The notes beneath the pieces were generated by a model. That model saw only the letters and a list, made by a program, of their open reading frames with translations, was not told the DNA's origin and did no database searches. Both the position numbers and the translations under genes were made by a program. This document shows positions 22,298-34,300 of a stretch of DNA of 64,000 bases, one piece after another (positions within the stretch are counted from its first letter, which is position 1; the number at the start of each line of letters is the position of its first letter). Location of the stretch: NCBI GenBank assembly GCA_002286855.1, contig NRSV01000021.1, forward strand, positions 124,001 through 188,000, read 5' to 3'. This DNA is from Bipolaris cookei. Taxonomy: Eukaryota > Ascomycota > Dothideomycetes > Pleosporales > Pleosporaceae.

Positions 22298-25200
22298 TCT
22301 GAATGAGGTGTAGGAAGATAATTATGATGAAAGATGGAACAACCCCAGGTTTCTAGATATGAACATAGGTTCCAGGAAGTGTCGGTCGCGAAGGATAGAT
22401 GATATGCATATGGACATCCTGAAGGATTGGAAACATATTGAATCGTATACATGTGTTGCAGTAAGGTTGCTTCCTGAGAGGCGCAGAGGCTTGTTCTTCG
22501 TCAATTGGCTGACCGTTTTTGGATAACGTCGATAATTTGACGAAGCTATTCTGAATGCCTTGACACTGCCCCGTACGTTGCAGGTGGGGATGACAACAAA
22601 CCAATCACGGGTTGACACTTAGCAATCCTGAGTATCATCGCCATTCTTCCTCCTCACCGGAGCCGCATAATAATGCAGTCGGTGTCTGCCTTGTTTATAT
22701 GGCATCTTTACACCACGTGACAGACGTCATATATTTAGCAGTGGAAGTCGTGGGTGATGCTCAGGGTTGCAAACTGTTGAATGGACTCGATTGGCTAGCC
22801 AGTGCTTGGTGTTAGCAAGATGTCTAAGTCAATACAGCTAGTTGCACGGTGTACACAGCGTGCGGGTAGATGGGGGTGGCAAGTAACTATCGGTTCATTG
22901 CTATCTCTGTTCTACGTTCAAAGGAAAAAGGGTTGATGTACTCCTGGGTCCGTGCACAGGTATCCGTGGGGAACCGGAGTCACGCGATCACTCCCTCAGT
23001 GCCTGATTTAGGTTCAGACACAAACAGATAAATCGAATTCAAATCTATCCAATCAAATCATAGCGCACAGGTTTATTTAGATATTTGATTATTCGGATAG
23101 GACGCACAGACAAGAACGCATTAAATCATGGTACGACGTCTGCTCAGCTACAGTACGGTGGGTTTGCTTTTTATCAGGGGCGAAGAGTGGCTCAACGAAT
23201 CTATCCTTCTATTCCCATGTATCTCAGAGAAGTGAGCGTAATATTTGGTCTAAAAGTTTATATTCCTCACCAGCGTTTGACATAGCAATGTCTCTTAATG
23301 CCGACAGCATATCAGCAAGCTTTTCCACTGCTCCTTCTACCACTTACAGCAACGTTGACAGTCCTATTAACTTCAACCCGTCAGAGCGCAACGGAGAGGG
23401 GACGAGAGACACAATCCCCGTAGTCGATTACATCGGTTACGAAGGGATCAATTAGAGCCGCCTTCCAGGCTATTGCATGCGCAAGCATGGAAGGAGGGTG
23501 CGGACAGGATGGGTGTGGGAGTATGGATACGACACCTAAGCAGTCCGCTATTACAAGGAAGACTACCGACCTAGACAATTTTATGGCATCAGTTAGAAAG
23601 TCCAGCACTCAACCTATACCTTTACCTTTAGCTATGTACGGTGAGTATACAATGTGGATTGCCACTGCCGATATAGGCGACTGCTTGGTGGATGATCCGA
23701 TTCAGTATTGGCTTCTCCGAAGACGTCAGTACCTACGTCTATCACGGATGGCAATTGATCTTTTTTTCAATTCCCGCGATGTCGTCGGAGCCGGAGCGAA
23801 TGTCCAACCTGGCAGGACATATGGTTAGAGCCCAGAGAGAGAGACTGTAAGCGGATATTATAGGAGCAGCTCAATGCATCTCATCATGGGAGAGAAGTGG
23901 GGCTATCCAAATACCCATATCTAACCAAATCGATCCAAATTAAATCAAATCAAATCAGATCAAACTGAAGGTCGGATTTGATTTATCAGTTCTCAAGCCT
24001 AGTGACGATGGAGCTTGAGTGGCATATCGTAAATAAGCGTTGACAATTCCCTGATATGGAAAAGAAATCTAGTCGCACAGCGACAGCAATGGTATCTATC
24101 GTGATTAAAGATATCAGGGAATTTGGGTAGAAGTATTACTTTGCCTTCGAGCCGTACCCGTTGATTGTTGGTACTAGCACTAATTTTACATAGGATCGAT
24201 GCCTGATACGCTCCCGTGTAGTATTCATTGTCGAACCTAGAGACAGCATTCCAAATGATCTAAAGACCGCTTCGGTCGGTCTTCAGTAGCAGTACACATG
24301 CGGGTGTAAGTATGCCCCGCGCGTTCATAAGTAGACCCACATCCCCACCTTCAGGAGAACGGGGTAAGCTGGTCTTCCCTATCACTACATACTGTACAAG
24401 GATACTGCATCCTACAGCCACCCTGATGTCACAAACTCAAATGGTGCACAAACATCAGGACTATCATACGAAAGGAGAAGGCTAGTCGCATGTATCCACC
24501 TCTGAGAATGTTGGAGTTGTCTATACGCAAGAAGTCCTAGAATGCCATGTCGCATGACCTTTACATACACATGTTTATTTTTAATCGCCATGAACCATCT
24601 CAAACGCACAGTGTATAGAAGTCAAAACCATTACTTTCCGTACATATTTGCTGCTGGACCTCTCCTGAGACAAAGACACTTAGCAATCAAACCTCATCAT
24701 TTACGGGCGACAGGGCCAAAACCTAGTGGCGTAAACTCATCTAGACCCTAAGCCTCACAGTGTTGAACTTGAGTTTTTTTGAGCAGAGACAAGATCTTAT
24801 CAACTGGAATTCCGAGTGGAACGCATATATCATAGCCAACAAAAGTTCGTATAACGCTCATCTACAGCGTAATAATAACAAAGCCGAGAGAAATGCCAAA
24901 GCAGAAACACGTGTTGGGATAATTGCGTTGCACACTGCTTTTGTTCAACTGCCTAAGACTCAAGCACATATCCTGGCAAGCTGGAGTCTGATGTGCATTG
25001 ACCTTCTAACTCCATCGTAAGTGCCATTGTACTCGCACAGATACTCATAAAGAGCAAAAAAATCGCCATCCTTAGTATCTTACTCTTTTCAATATTATGC
25101 GAGATCTTGCCGATGTACACAACTGAAACAGATTTCTTAATGGGGGCAAAAAGAGATTGTACATAAACTTTACAGACTAGTGATTTCCGCTTCCATGCTT

Positions 25201-25431
25201 TTACATTGCTGATCTCTCTTTTTGATTGGTGTGCAGATTGTGCTTCGATAATGTAGTATGATTACCGGTATTTGAAACGTAATCTTACCATTGGTGCCAG
25301 GAAATTGATACAAGAATTCGTGCCGATAAATGTTTGGTTCTTTCCTTCTCAATGTCGGATATCGCCAATACAAAACTCCTTGAAATGCCGAAATGACCGA
25401 AACGCCGCCCGTTGGAAATCCACTACATCGC
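22298..25431. other. Gene-poor degenerate interval
   Basis: More than 3 kb without an intact gene. It is AT-rich, with AATCAAATC-type repeats near 23040 and 23925-23990 and small open frames lacking domain motifs. One possible hAT-type remnant is listed separately. Confidence 0.45.
23288..23600 (+). mobile_element. Possible hAT transposase N-terminal remnant
   Basis: From ATG 23288 the frame gives a Ser/Thr-rich leader with NFNPSERN and DTIPVVDYI. After one in-frame stop comes RTGWVWEYGYDT, then after another stop a YKEDYRPRQF-like block. This resembles the leader and BED-type region of fungal hAT transposases, but the zinc ligands are missing. AATCAAATC-rich stretches lie on both sides, which could be subterminal repeats. 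Weak evidence. Confidence 0.25.
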
Positions 25432-26119
25432 TCATAAAGCCTCCAGCTCGAAGTCGTCTAGCTTGTCGCGGTATTTCATGATATTTCGCTTAATCTTAGA
25501 AGAGTCGACCCAGGTCACAAAATCCTCCATGTTCCTGGTGACAAGGTAGGCGGGGTCGGTAATGACATCTGTTCCTACACGGACGTGGCCTTGCTCAATG
25601 AGTGTGGTAGCAGCTTGGATGTGGTCAGCCATTCGCAGGCGCGTCATGACGACAGGCAGCCTCCTCCGTGCAAAAGCAGACACGGTAACCTTGTGCTCAA
25701 TGTCGCTCAGCTTTCCCCTGCCTCCACCACCGGTACCAAGAATGCCCATGTCCCATAACTTTTCTAGTATGAGGTCTTCGTGTTTCTGTCGAAAGGGATC
25801 CGAAGGGTCGAGGGCGGCAATCTTATGGGCGAGCTGTCGCAATGAACCCGCGAGCTGATTGTACTTTCGGTAGTCATCTCGGCCTTGGATGGCATAACGT
25901 CGCATTACCGCTGCTTCTCGGTGACTGATATGAGATAAGTATCACTCAAACATATGACTAGCGCATTGTACTTACTCATTGTCGCTCTTGTAGGTGTTGA
26001 AGTCAACCTAACAGCATGGGATTAGCATTGAGGTACTCCGTCGCGTAGTGGAACTCAGCCCAGTAGGTGCATACCTTCTTTAAGAGCTTCTGCTCGTGAT
26101 GCTTAAGTTTGCGCACCAT
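25432..26119 (-). CDS. IMP3: U3 small nucleolar ribonucleoprotein subunit IMP3
   Basis: Three exons, 26075-26119, 25976-26007 and 25432-25924, giving 189 residues, close to the yeast protein. Exons 1 and 2 supply MVRKLKHHEQKLLKKVDFN and YKSDND, the invariant IMP3 start. The body includes HREAAVMRRY, YRKYNQL and an S4 RNA-binding domain (SAFARRRLPVVMTRL...AATTLIEQGHVRVG...ITDPAYLVTRNMEDFVTW). It works in the nucleolus in the SSU processome, pairing U3 snoRNA with pre-rRNA. It shares a 258-bp head-to-head promoter with HIS7. The start is fixed by the conserved N-terminus. Confidence 0.94.
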
Positions 26120-26377
26120 TGCGATGACGGGCGACTGGGTGCGTGTGGAAGTTTACGGGTTGTGGGTGCGAATATGGCGTCTCTTGGAAAATGTTGCGCG
26201 GAGGCCGGAGATCCAAATATTTGTTTGACAGGGATTCTGCGGGCGCTAGTCGTTAGCGTGGTGGTAGTTGCCCCTCCCTCCAATGACGGTGGGGTGCATC
26301 CAAATTTCCTTCCACTGCGCCGTTTGGAGTCAGACAGTTCCCTACTATCATTTAAAATATTGAAAACAGTTTTCGCC
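26120..26377. promoter_or_regulatory. Divergent IMP3/HIS7 promoter with a CPC1/GCN4-like site
   Basis: Only 258 bp separates the two ATGs. GGAGTCA at 26326-26332 reads TGACTCC on the minus strand, one mismatch from the TGA(C/G)TCA site of the general amino-acid control activator, about 46-52 bp before the HIS7 ATG. HIS7 is a classical target of that control (established knowledge). Function of this site is inferred. Confidence 0.4.
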
Positions 26378-28154
26378 ATGCCGACGGTTCACTTACTCGA
26401 CTATGTTGCTGGCAACGTCCGCTCCCTCGTCAATGCCATTGAAAAAGTTGGCTACACAGTAGAATGGGTCAAGTCACCTACTCAAGTTCCTGCGGCAGAG
26501 GTACTACTGCTCCGTGACCAAAAGGTGTACACCAATTGACAAGTGCTGATACAGCATCGCCCATAGAAACTCATTATCCCTGGCGTTGGACACTTTGGCC
26601 ACTGTCTATCTCAGTTGGAAAAGGCCGGTTACACTGAGCCGATTCGCGAACACATCAAGGCTGGGAAGCCTTTTATGGGAATATGCGTCGGCCTACAGGC
26701 ACTATTTGAAGGATCCGAAGAAGATGCACAGGTTAAGGGATTGGGTGTGATACCAGCGCGCCTGCGTAGATTCCAAGACACAGACAAGAGTGTACCTCAC
26801 ATCGGATGGAACAGCGCAAACACATCACGACCTGATGAGGTGACAGACGAGTCATTATACGGGCTTCGACCGACGTCGAAGTACTACTATGTTCACTCCT
26901 ACGCTGTGCCTTACGAGGAAGGTAAGTTGGAGAAAGACGGATGGACAGTCGCAACCGCGCGGTACGGCAACGAAGAGTTTGTCGGCGCAGTGGCAAAGGA
27001 CAATATCTTCGTCACGCAGTTCCACCCCGAAAAGAGTGGTGCTGCAGGCCTTCGCGTCCTCAAAGCTTTCTTAGAAGGAAAGAAGACACAGAAGCTGCCC
27101 GAGAAGCCATCGGCAGCTTACACAAAAGAAGGCCTTACCAGACGAGTCATTGCATGCCTCGACGTACGAACAAACGACCAGGGTGACCTCGTCGTGACAA
27201 AAGGCGATCAGTATGATGTACGCGAAAAGTCAGGTACCGGCAACGAGGTACGAAATCTAGGCAAGCCCGTCGACATGGCCAAGAAATACTACGAGCAGGG
27301 CGCCGACGAAGTTACCTTCCTGAACATCACTTCCTTCCGCAACTGCCCTGTCGCCGATACGCCAATGCTCGAGATTCTGCGCCGTACAAGCGAGACAGTC
27401 TTCGTTCCTCTCACAATAGGCGGAGGTATCCGCGACACCGTCGACACGGATGGCACCAAGATTTCCGCTCTGGACATTGCTACCATGTACTTCAAGTCTG
27501 GCGCGGACAAGGTAAGTATAGGCTCTGACGCCGTAACCGCAGCCGAGGAATACTACGCGCGAGGCAGCAAACTATCAGGCACCACTGCGATCGAAACCAT
27601 TTCTTCGGCCTACGGCAACCAAGCAGTTGTCATCAGCGTAGACCCAAAGCGTGTATACGTCTCCTCGCCCGACGCAACATCCCACCACACCATCAAGACG
27701 GCTAATCCTGGCCCCAACGGCGAAGAATACTGCTGGTACCAGTGCACCATCAAGGGCGGACGCGAAGGCCGAGACTTTGACGTCCGGCAACTGGTGCAAG
27801 CAGTCGAGGCCATGGGTGCAGGCGAGATTCTGCTCAACTGCATAGATAAAGATGGTAGCAATAGCGGGTTTGACACTGAACTCATCAATGATGTCAAGAG
27901 CGCTATCAAGATTCCTGTAATTGCGAGTAGTGGGGCGGGTAACCCGGTACATTTTGAGGAGGTTTTTGCGAAGACGAAGACGGATGCAGCGCTGGGTGCT
28001 GGAATGGTGAGTTCTTATAAGTGAAAGTTTTGTGGGGTGTATCTTTTGCTAATTTCATGTGCAGTTTCACAGAGGCGAGTACACGGTTAAGCAGGTTAAG
28101 GATTACTTGCAGGAAAAGGGGCAAGTTGTCAGGCCGTTTGAAGCGGATATATAG
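26378..28154 (+). CDS. HIS7: Imidazole glycerol phosphate synthase, bifunctional HisHF
   Basis: Exons 26378-26500, 26567-28006 and 28065-28154 give 550 residues (yeast His7 has 552). The N-terminal glutaminase has PGVGHFGHCLSQL, the nucleophile Cys in MGICVGLQALF (about residue 81) and His/Glu in QFHPEKSG (about 194-196). The C-terminal HisF barrel starts at RRVIACLDVR and includes TFLNITSFRNCP, GGGIRD, SGADKVSIGSDAV, GGREGRDFDVRQLV, NCIDKDGSNSGFD, SSGAG and GAGMFHRGEYTV. The last block is completed by the final short exon. It makes imidazole glycerol phosphate and AICAR from PRFAR and glutamine in histidine synthesis, linking to the purine pathway. The minimal upstream region is shared with IMP3. 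Confidence 0.96.
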
Positions 28155-28611
28155 TCGTGCCGTTTTTTTAGTAGAGAGTAGATATTTCGAATGCTGATAG
28201 ATCAAGTACAAGTGCTACTCAACTTGAATTCTACGGGAGTGTGAAAAAAGGATATGTAATCTTGATCAAGTATGCACATTTTTGTATTTGCACAACACGT
28301 ACTCGTACATGACTCTTCCTAGTCTTCTTCTTGTATGACCTGCTTCTTTTTCCCATCAGTGTAACACAACCGTGTTGGTCAAAATACTAGCTGGGAAAGA
28401 AACGTAAACAAACCATTAGAGTTTGAAAGAACAAGGTAAGATAGTACGAAAGGGAGAAATATATGCAAGTCAACATCCCTTTCCATTTCCGTTTCAACCA
28501 TCAACAAAAATGTTAGTGAAGATAACACAAATGCAGCACTATGCTTCTAACCAAGTCCAAGAAGACAAAAAAGTTCTACCATTACTTTTTTTTGTAGAAT
28601 TGCGCAATTCT
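28155..28611. other. Convergent 3' interval, HIS7 / COQ1
   Basis: About 457 bp between two stop codons facing each other. It is AT-rich with several T/A runs and no coding frame of note. It probably holds the two 3' UTRs. Confidence 0.4.
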
Positions 28612-30069
28612 TCATTTCCTCCTTTTCATAACCTTTGTGCACATTTCGACGAGACCCGTTTTAGCTTCCGATTCAGGGAAGAAGGAAATAGCGTCGATGG
28701 CTTTGTCGACGTATTCCTGGGCGAGAGCACGGGTTTGCTCGAGGCCTGAGGATTGGGCGACGATTTGGCGGGCCTGTATTGTATTTGTTAGCGCCAGATT
28801 TTGTACTGAGAAGAAACAAAAAAAACCGAAAGAGCAGAAAAGATGAAAAAGGAGACTCACCTGCTGCACATCCCCTTGCTCCGAAAACTTCCTCCCAACC
28901 AACTTACCCAGACTCTTATTTTCCTTCCATGCAAAAAGCAGCGGCGCAGTCGCTAATCCCAGTTCCAAATCCGCACCAGCCGGTTTCCCCAGCTCAGCTT
29001 CACTGACAGTATAATCCAGCATATCGTCTACAAGCTGGAACGCTAGCCCGAGATTCTTGCCATAGAGATACGCCGCTTCGACCACATCCGGAGTCGAGCC
29101 ACCCAGGATAGCAGCGGCACGACAGCTCTTTGAGATGAGCGAGGCAGACTTGAGATATGTCTTTTGCAGATAATACGAGACGGTTTCCTCAGTCCAGATA
29201 GGGTTCTTTTCGTCGCGCGCAGTGTTCTTGAGTTGCATGAACTCGCCCTCGACGAGGTTGGCAATCACTGTGGCAAGCAGCTCCGTGACTTCTGGGTCGC
29301 GCAGACGAGCAAGTGCAACAGATGCTCTGCCGAGTAGGAAATCCCCGGCTAGCACTGCCATTTTGTTGCCGAATTCAATGTTTGCAGAGGGCGCAGCACG
29401 GCGCGAGACGGAGTGGTCGATGACATCGTCGTGGAGCAGACTGGCTGTGTGGATGAGTTCGGTAATTTCTGCTAGCCGCCGTTGCGAAGGGAGGATGTCA
29501 CTGTCCTCTGGGGTGTATGCAGAGTCATGTCGTATGCTGCTGATAGGGCTGGTGCTTGGGTTCTCATCTGCGAGGATACTCGGGTGTGTTATACTAATAT
29601 CTGCGCTTTGGCTGCCAATGCCACCTCTTGCAACGTTTCGGTGGGGTGTGAGGGCCGTAGCGCGGCTCATCAACAGAACGAGCATGGGCCGTACATATTT
29701 CCCCTCACTCTGTGTGTAGTACTTGGCCACAGTGTCGAGGGTGGGATGTCCCGAGCCTAGCAATTGCCGTATGTTGCCTGTCAAAAACTTCATTTCTCGC
29801 GCTACAGTTTGGAAAGGATCCATCTTTATTGGCGCATCTGGCGGCGGCGTCGACCGTACATGCTGCGCAACGTTTACAGCGGTAGCCCAGGACGATTGGT
29901 GCCGCCGCCGGGAGGGGTGGTGCAGTGTTGGGGCAGCATTCTGACTTTGTATGGAGCGTGAAAGGGCGACGCTACTGTAAGGACATATCGAGCGGTATGT
30001 TGTGGAGGAAGGACAGGAGGTTTGCGGTCGCGCGATAAACGGCACGAGCCGAGGAGAGCGGCTCAACAT
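28612..30069 (-). CDS. COQ1: Mitochondrial polyprenyl (hexaprenyl/solanesyl) diphosphate synthase
   Basis: Two exons, 28861-30069 and 28612-28773, giving 456 residues. The ATG at 30069 begins an Arg/Ser-rich, acid-poor presequence (MLSRSPRLVPFIARPQTS), consistent with mitochondrial import. The prenyltransferase core has GKYVRPMLVLLMSRA, the first Asp-rich motif in LLHDDVIDHS (about 214), GDFLLGRASVALARL, EGEFMQLKN, KTYLKSASLISKSCRAA and the second Asp-rich motif in FQLVDDMLDYT. A Ser/Pro-rich insert of about 40 residues lies before the first Asp motif, as in fungal Coq1. It builds the ubiquinone side chain from IPP and an allylic starter. The 87-bp intron is a multiple of three and has no stop. 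Confidence 0.94.
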   Translation of the reverse strand: MLSRSPRLVPFIARPQTSCPSSTTYRSICPYSSVALSRSIQSQNAAPTLHHPSRRRHQSSWATAVNVAQHVRSTPPPDAPIKMDPFQTVAREMKFLTGNIRQLLGSGHPTLDTVAKYYTQSEGKYVRPMLVLLMSRATALTPHRNVARGGIGSQSADISITHPSILADENPSTSPISSIRHDSAYTPEDSDILPSQRRLAEITELIHTASLLHDDVIDHSVSRRAAPSANIEFGNKMAVLAGDFLLGRASVALARLRDPEVTELLATVIANLVEGEFMQLKNTARDEKNPIWTEETVSYYLQKTYLKSASLISKSCRAAAILGGSTPDVVEAAYLYGKNLGLAFQLVDDMLDYTVSEAELGKPAGADLELGLATAPLLFAWKENKSLGKLVGRKFSEQGDVQQVSLLFHLFCSFGFFCFFSVQNLALTNTIQARQIVAQSSGLEQTRALAQEYVDKAIDAISFFPESEAKTGLVEMCTKVMKRRK

Positions 30070-30397
30070 GGAGGGGGAATTTTGCTTGCTGGTGACGTCG
30101 CAGAGGGTGAATGGCGGTTTCCAGGTGCAATTGAGCAATTCTGGCAGGGTCCAGCAGCAGAGTAAGTGGGCGGAGGTGAGCTAGTTGCCGCACAATTGGA
30201 GTTGGCCTGTAAGCTACGGCCGAGATTTGGTAAGTTTAAAATATCCATGACGTTCGGAACGCTAGCTTCCTACGGTCGCCGCATCATCCCTGTCAGTCGC
30301 GACGTTGGCGATACCGACGTGCCACACATGCGTGGGAAGTCGGAATTTTCTTCCAGACCAATACATACTACAACCATACGTACAACCACAGTCTACC
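30070..30397. promoter_or_regulatory. Divergent COQ1 / VMA12 promoter region
   Basis: A 328-bp interval between head-to-head starts at 30069 and 30398. No coding frame is supported. Shared regulation is inferred from geometry alone. Confidence 0.4.
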
Positions 30398-31237
30398 ATG
30401 GTGCTTCTAACCATGACACCCGGTGTCGTCCGGGCAGTCACAAAAGCTGAGGAGTTATCGCCCGACGGCTACGCCAGCCTGCAACGCGCCGACGAACCCA
30501 CGCTCGCACATGCCACTCCAGGCAACCCCATCTCACACAGCCAGCTGGTCGATCTCTCGAAGCTACTCAAGAAGCAGCTTCCGTACCAAAGTCTGGGTGA
30601 ACTTTCAGCCGGCGAAGAGGCCAAAAAAGACACCGAAGAACCCATTCCCAGGACTCTTGCATCCCTTCTTACCAACACCACACTGTACACCCCGCCCCCG
30701 CCCCCAAAGCCAGCAAAGACGCCCGAGTACGAAGCTCTCATGGCCCGCCTCCGCGCTGAACAAGAAGCCCTCTCCTACGAACGCATGCTCCATCCACCAC
30801 CTACCCGCGAAACCTTTTCCCAGCGCTTCCCCCACGCCCCAGCACCCTTCAGCATCGAGGCTCGACAGACAACGTGTGAAGAAGACGACTTATCTTACGA
30901 GGAAGTGCATCGCCAAATCATCCTCATAATCAACATGTTAATCTCCATTGTCTGCGTCGCTGTCTTTATATGGGTCGCTGCACGCCACTGGACCGTCGGT
31001 TCAAGGCTGGGGCTGAGCATGGGAGGCTCCCTGGGCATAGCCGTGGCTGAGGTGGCAGTCTACAGCGGCTATGTGAGAAAGGTCAAGGAAGCAAAGAGGT
31101 TGGAGAAAAAGAAACCTGAGATAAAGGAGATTGTCAAAACATGGGTGTTAGGTGACGAGGGCTCAGGAGTAGAAGCGACTGGATGGAAGGAGAAAAACGG
31201 CGATGGGGTCAGGTTCAGAAAGGGCAAACATCGCTAA
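30398..31237 (+). CDS. V-ATPase assembly factor VMA12/VPH2 family protein
   Basis: A single exon of 279 residues from ATG 30398, the first ATG in good context. An alternative ATG lies five codons on. The N-terminal half contains HSQLVDLSKLL and LASLLTNTTLYTPPPPP, then YEALMARLRAEQEALSYERML, hallmarks of the Vma12 family. Two membrane segments follow (about residues 188-209 and 215-240) separated by a short ARHW loop, then a Lys-rich cytosolic tail. The yeast protein sits in the ER membrane with Vma22 and helps assemble the Vo sector of the vacuolar ATPase. The role here follows from family. It is convergent with VAC14, 151 bp away. Confidence 0.82.
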   Translation: MVLLTMTPGVVRAVTKAEELSPDGYASLQRADEPTLAHATPGNPISHSQLVDLSKLLKKQLPYQSLGELSAGEEAKKDTEEPIPRTLASLLTNTTLYTPPPPPKPAKTPEYEALMARLRAEQEALSYERMLHPPPTRETFSQRFPHAPAPFSIEARQTTCEEDDLSYEEVHRQIILIINMLISIVCVAVFIWVAARHWTVGSRLGLSMGGSLGIAVAEVAVYSGYVRKVKEAKRLEKKKPEIKEIVKTWVLGDEGSGVEATGWKEKNGDGVRFRKGKHR

Positions 31238-31388
31238 AGAAACACTGTCGTACTAGACGCCGTCCATGCCTAACGATGACCGTAAACAAATCGACTTTGC
31301 TCTAAACAGACGCCAATAATGCATCTCGTAATCACTCACGCCCGCCAAAAACTCATCAATAAACCAGCCTATACACATCCCTAACTGC

Positions 31389-34300
31389 CTACTTCTTATC
31401 CTTTCTTCTCCCTGCCACTCCCCCAGCAAACCTTCCCAGGTTACTCAGGCTAGACCGTGGCTTGTGTCCTGGTAGAGGACCCGGCGGTGCTGGCGCTGGA
31501 GGTGGTCTCATCGCGCCTGCAGGACTTCCTGGTCTAAGCCCGGCAACACTCTTAGGTGGTGCAGACTGAGTCGGTACTGTCGGGCCTATTTTCTCGTAGA
31601 CCTCCTCTTCTTCGCCCATACTGGCCATTCTTTGACTGCGCCTTGCCTTTTCCTGCGTCTGCTTGAACCGCTCTAGCAACTCGGTCCACTTCACCGTTGC
31701 ACCCGCTTCCGGACCGCCCAGCACGTCCCTTGGCTTCAATCGACCAGACCGTTCGAAGTTGGATATATTGGCTCCTCCAGGCGAGGCAATGCCACTACCG
31801 CTACTACTGTTTGCGCCGGCTTCTGAGCTTTTTTGCCGCAAGTGGTTTAGAGTGGAGGAAGAGGAAGGGTGCACATACGTCGAGCTGCTGCGCTGAGGCG
31901 CAATATGCAGGTAGCCTATGGCTGAGACGCTGTTGAGACGATTCTTAAGCGCAGCAAAAGCAGAGGATTGGGGAAGTAGCATCAGTAGACCGTACATGCA
32001 CTTGTACAAGTGCGGAAATCGTTCAGGCTCGAGAAGCTGCATGCGAAGATCTGCGAATTTGTTAGCGATCCTGTACAGATCTCCGGTCAAGGAATCTTAC
32101 AAGTGAAGACTGGAGACTCGAGAAGTTGGACCAGCTTGTCGATCTGGATAAGCATATTGACCGTCATCTCAAGCTCGGCGCTGCAAGAGTCAGTCTCGAT
32201 ATCTGTACGAATGCTCCTGAATCACGTACAAGACTTGTAGTAGGTGGTATGCCTGTTCGTAAGCTTGAGCGAGGAGACACAGTGAGAAGGTAGCCACGGC
32301 GTTGTGACACCAGGCTTTGAAGAGAGTGACGAAGAAGGATTGGCCGTCCTTGCTGTCAAGGTTCCTTAGTCGCCGCCGCAGGTCTGCGAGCTCTGGCGCA
32401 GTAATGAGGTTGTTGTTGAGGTTCTGCACCATGATGCTTGCAAACTCTACATCTTCGTCCTTTGCTAGGCAATCGGCCATGGTACGATAGATCCTTTCAG
32501 CACTGAGGGTAAGGCATAGCTGTCTAATAATAAGGTTACCGCGTGTCTCGAGCAGCCTGCGATCAGTGCAGAACAACTTCAGCAAATTGACCATGAACGA
32601 GGTGAAGTATGTATCGTCGCTATGCAGGGATATCTGAGAGAGGAGTAGCAGGTCGCGCGTAACAACCGCGTCTGAAGGGTCAGACAGCGTCTTGAGCAGT
32701 GCGGGAAAAGTTCCATCGTCCACTGTCAGTATCTGGATACGGGTTAGCGCTGGGTAGGTTGGGCTCCATGTCTACTCACTCTGCCAGGTGCCATCCTATG
32801 TAGCATGATTAGCCACGCGATAGCCGCCACGCGAGTAGCTTCATGTTCATTCAAAAACTGCAATGTCAAAGCACTGACTGCAGCTTGGTAATCCAACTCT
32901 GGTATGGGGCGAGGTGACGAACCACTGTCCTCTGCGGGCGTGGGGGACCTGCCGTCGGGTGACTCGGTTTTGTTTGCCTGGTCGCGGATAACTGCCTTGA
33001 GCAATCGGCCGGATAGATTAGAGTCTCGCCGTTGTGTACCAGTAAGCTCTTTCCCGAGCTCAGAAAGGGAAGGTGGCAACTGGATCTGTCCACTTGCGCC
33101 GCCATCTCGTGGGCGGTTGTCATCAGATAAGGATAGGATGTAATCCATGAGCGAAGCATTGACCTTAACTGCTGCTTTGCGAACGGTATCAACCTCGTGC
33201 GACATGCGGGGCAACACATGGGACAGAAGGCTCGGGACAAACGGCATGATGTCTTCTGGACAAATGTCAAAGAAGTTGTCGATCCAACGCAGTGCCGTCA
33301 GTAATATCTCGGTCTGCTCCTCCTCGGTGTCTACAATCCTATTAGCACAGTTCAGCTTCTCAATTCAGACACAAATCCTACCAGGCGGTGGAGCCAGAAA
33401 TTCAACGAGTATCCCAAGAATTTTGGGATGGTCGACATGCACATCCTGACCGGGTATCCAGTTGCCATCGCCGTGTACAGACTTTTCGCTCTCGCCAGAA
33501 ATAGAGCAACTTTCTCCACTGGCATCGCCCTTGTCATCAATCGAATCGTGAGGGTCGAGGGGCGTAAAGTCGGACGCATCGCTTCCGCTGCGGATGCTAT
33601 CGGCAGAGTTCCTGCGCTCGTCCTTGCTGTTGCTTTTCTTGCTTTCCTCTATGCCCTTTTTGATTCTGGCAATCTTCTTGATCTCGTTCAGGAGCCTGTC
33701 CAACGCCGCCTGCGTCATAGTGTATACATCCTGGTTGGAGTCGCTCAAGAACTTGAAGAGGCCACCAAGGAAGCGTGGCAGGTGAGCAATCAGCTCGAGG
33801 TCGGGTATGGAATCGAGTAGTGTTATCCATGCGACTAGGAAGGAGCGGGTAAAAGGGTTGATGACGTTTATGCGCTCTTCGAGAAGCGGCAAGAAGCGTT
33901 CGAGGCTAAAGGCGTAAGGATATGGCTCGTCCTCGCCGTCGTGCTGCTCGGGCATAGTCTGCAGCACGGAGACATAGCTGGCAGCGGACTCCGAGACAAT
34001 GTCTTTGATCAAGCGGTCCAAGAGCTCTGCACCATTTTTGACAGATAGCTCCGAGTCTGCAGCCATCTGAACAAAACCATGTTAGCCCAGTCGCGAGATA
34101 TGAGGAAAAGGTATGCGCACCTTGCAGAGAGCATCGAAGACTTGGTTAAAGTAGACGAGTATCTCGCCCTTTGCGACCTTTGCAATGTTGTACATGCTCT
34201 CGCACGCGTAGTACCGAACGCGGGCATCTTGATCGCTGAAGCAGGCAAGCACCGGGGGCACGATTTCCTCGAGGTATCGGGCGACTTCAGGCCCCAAGGC

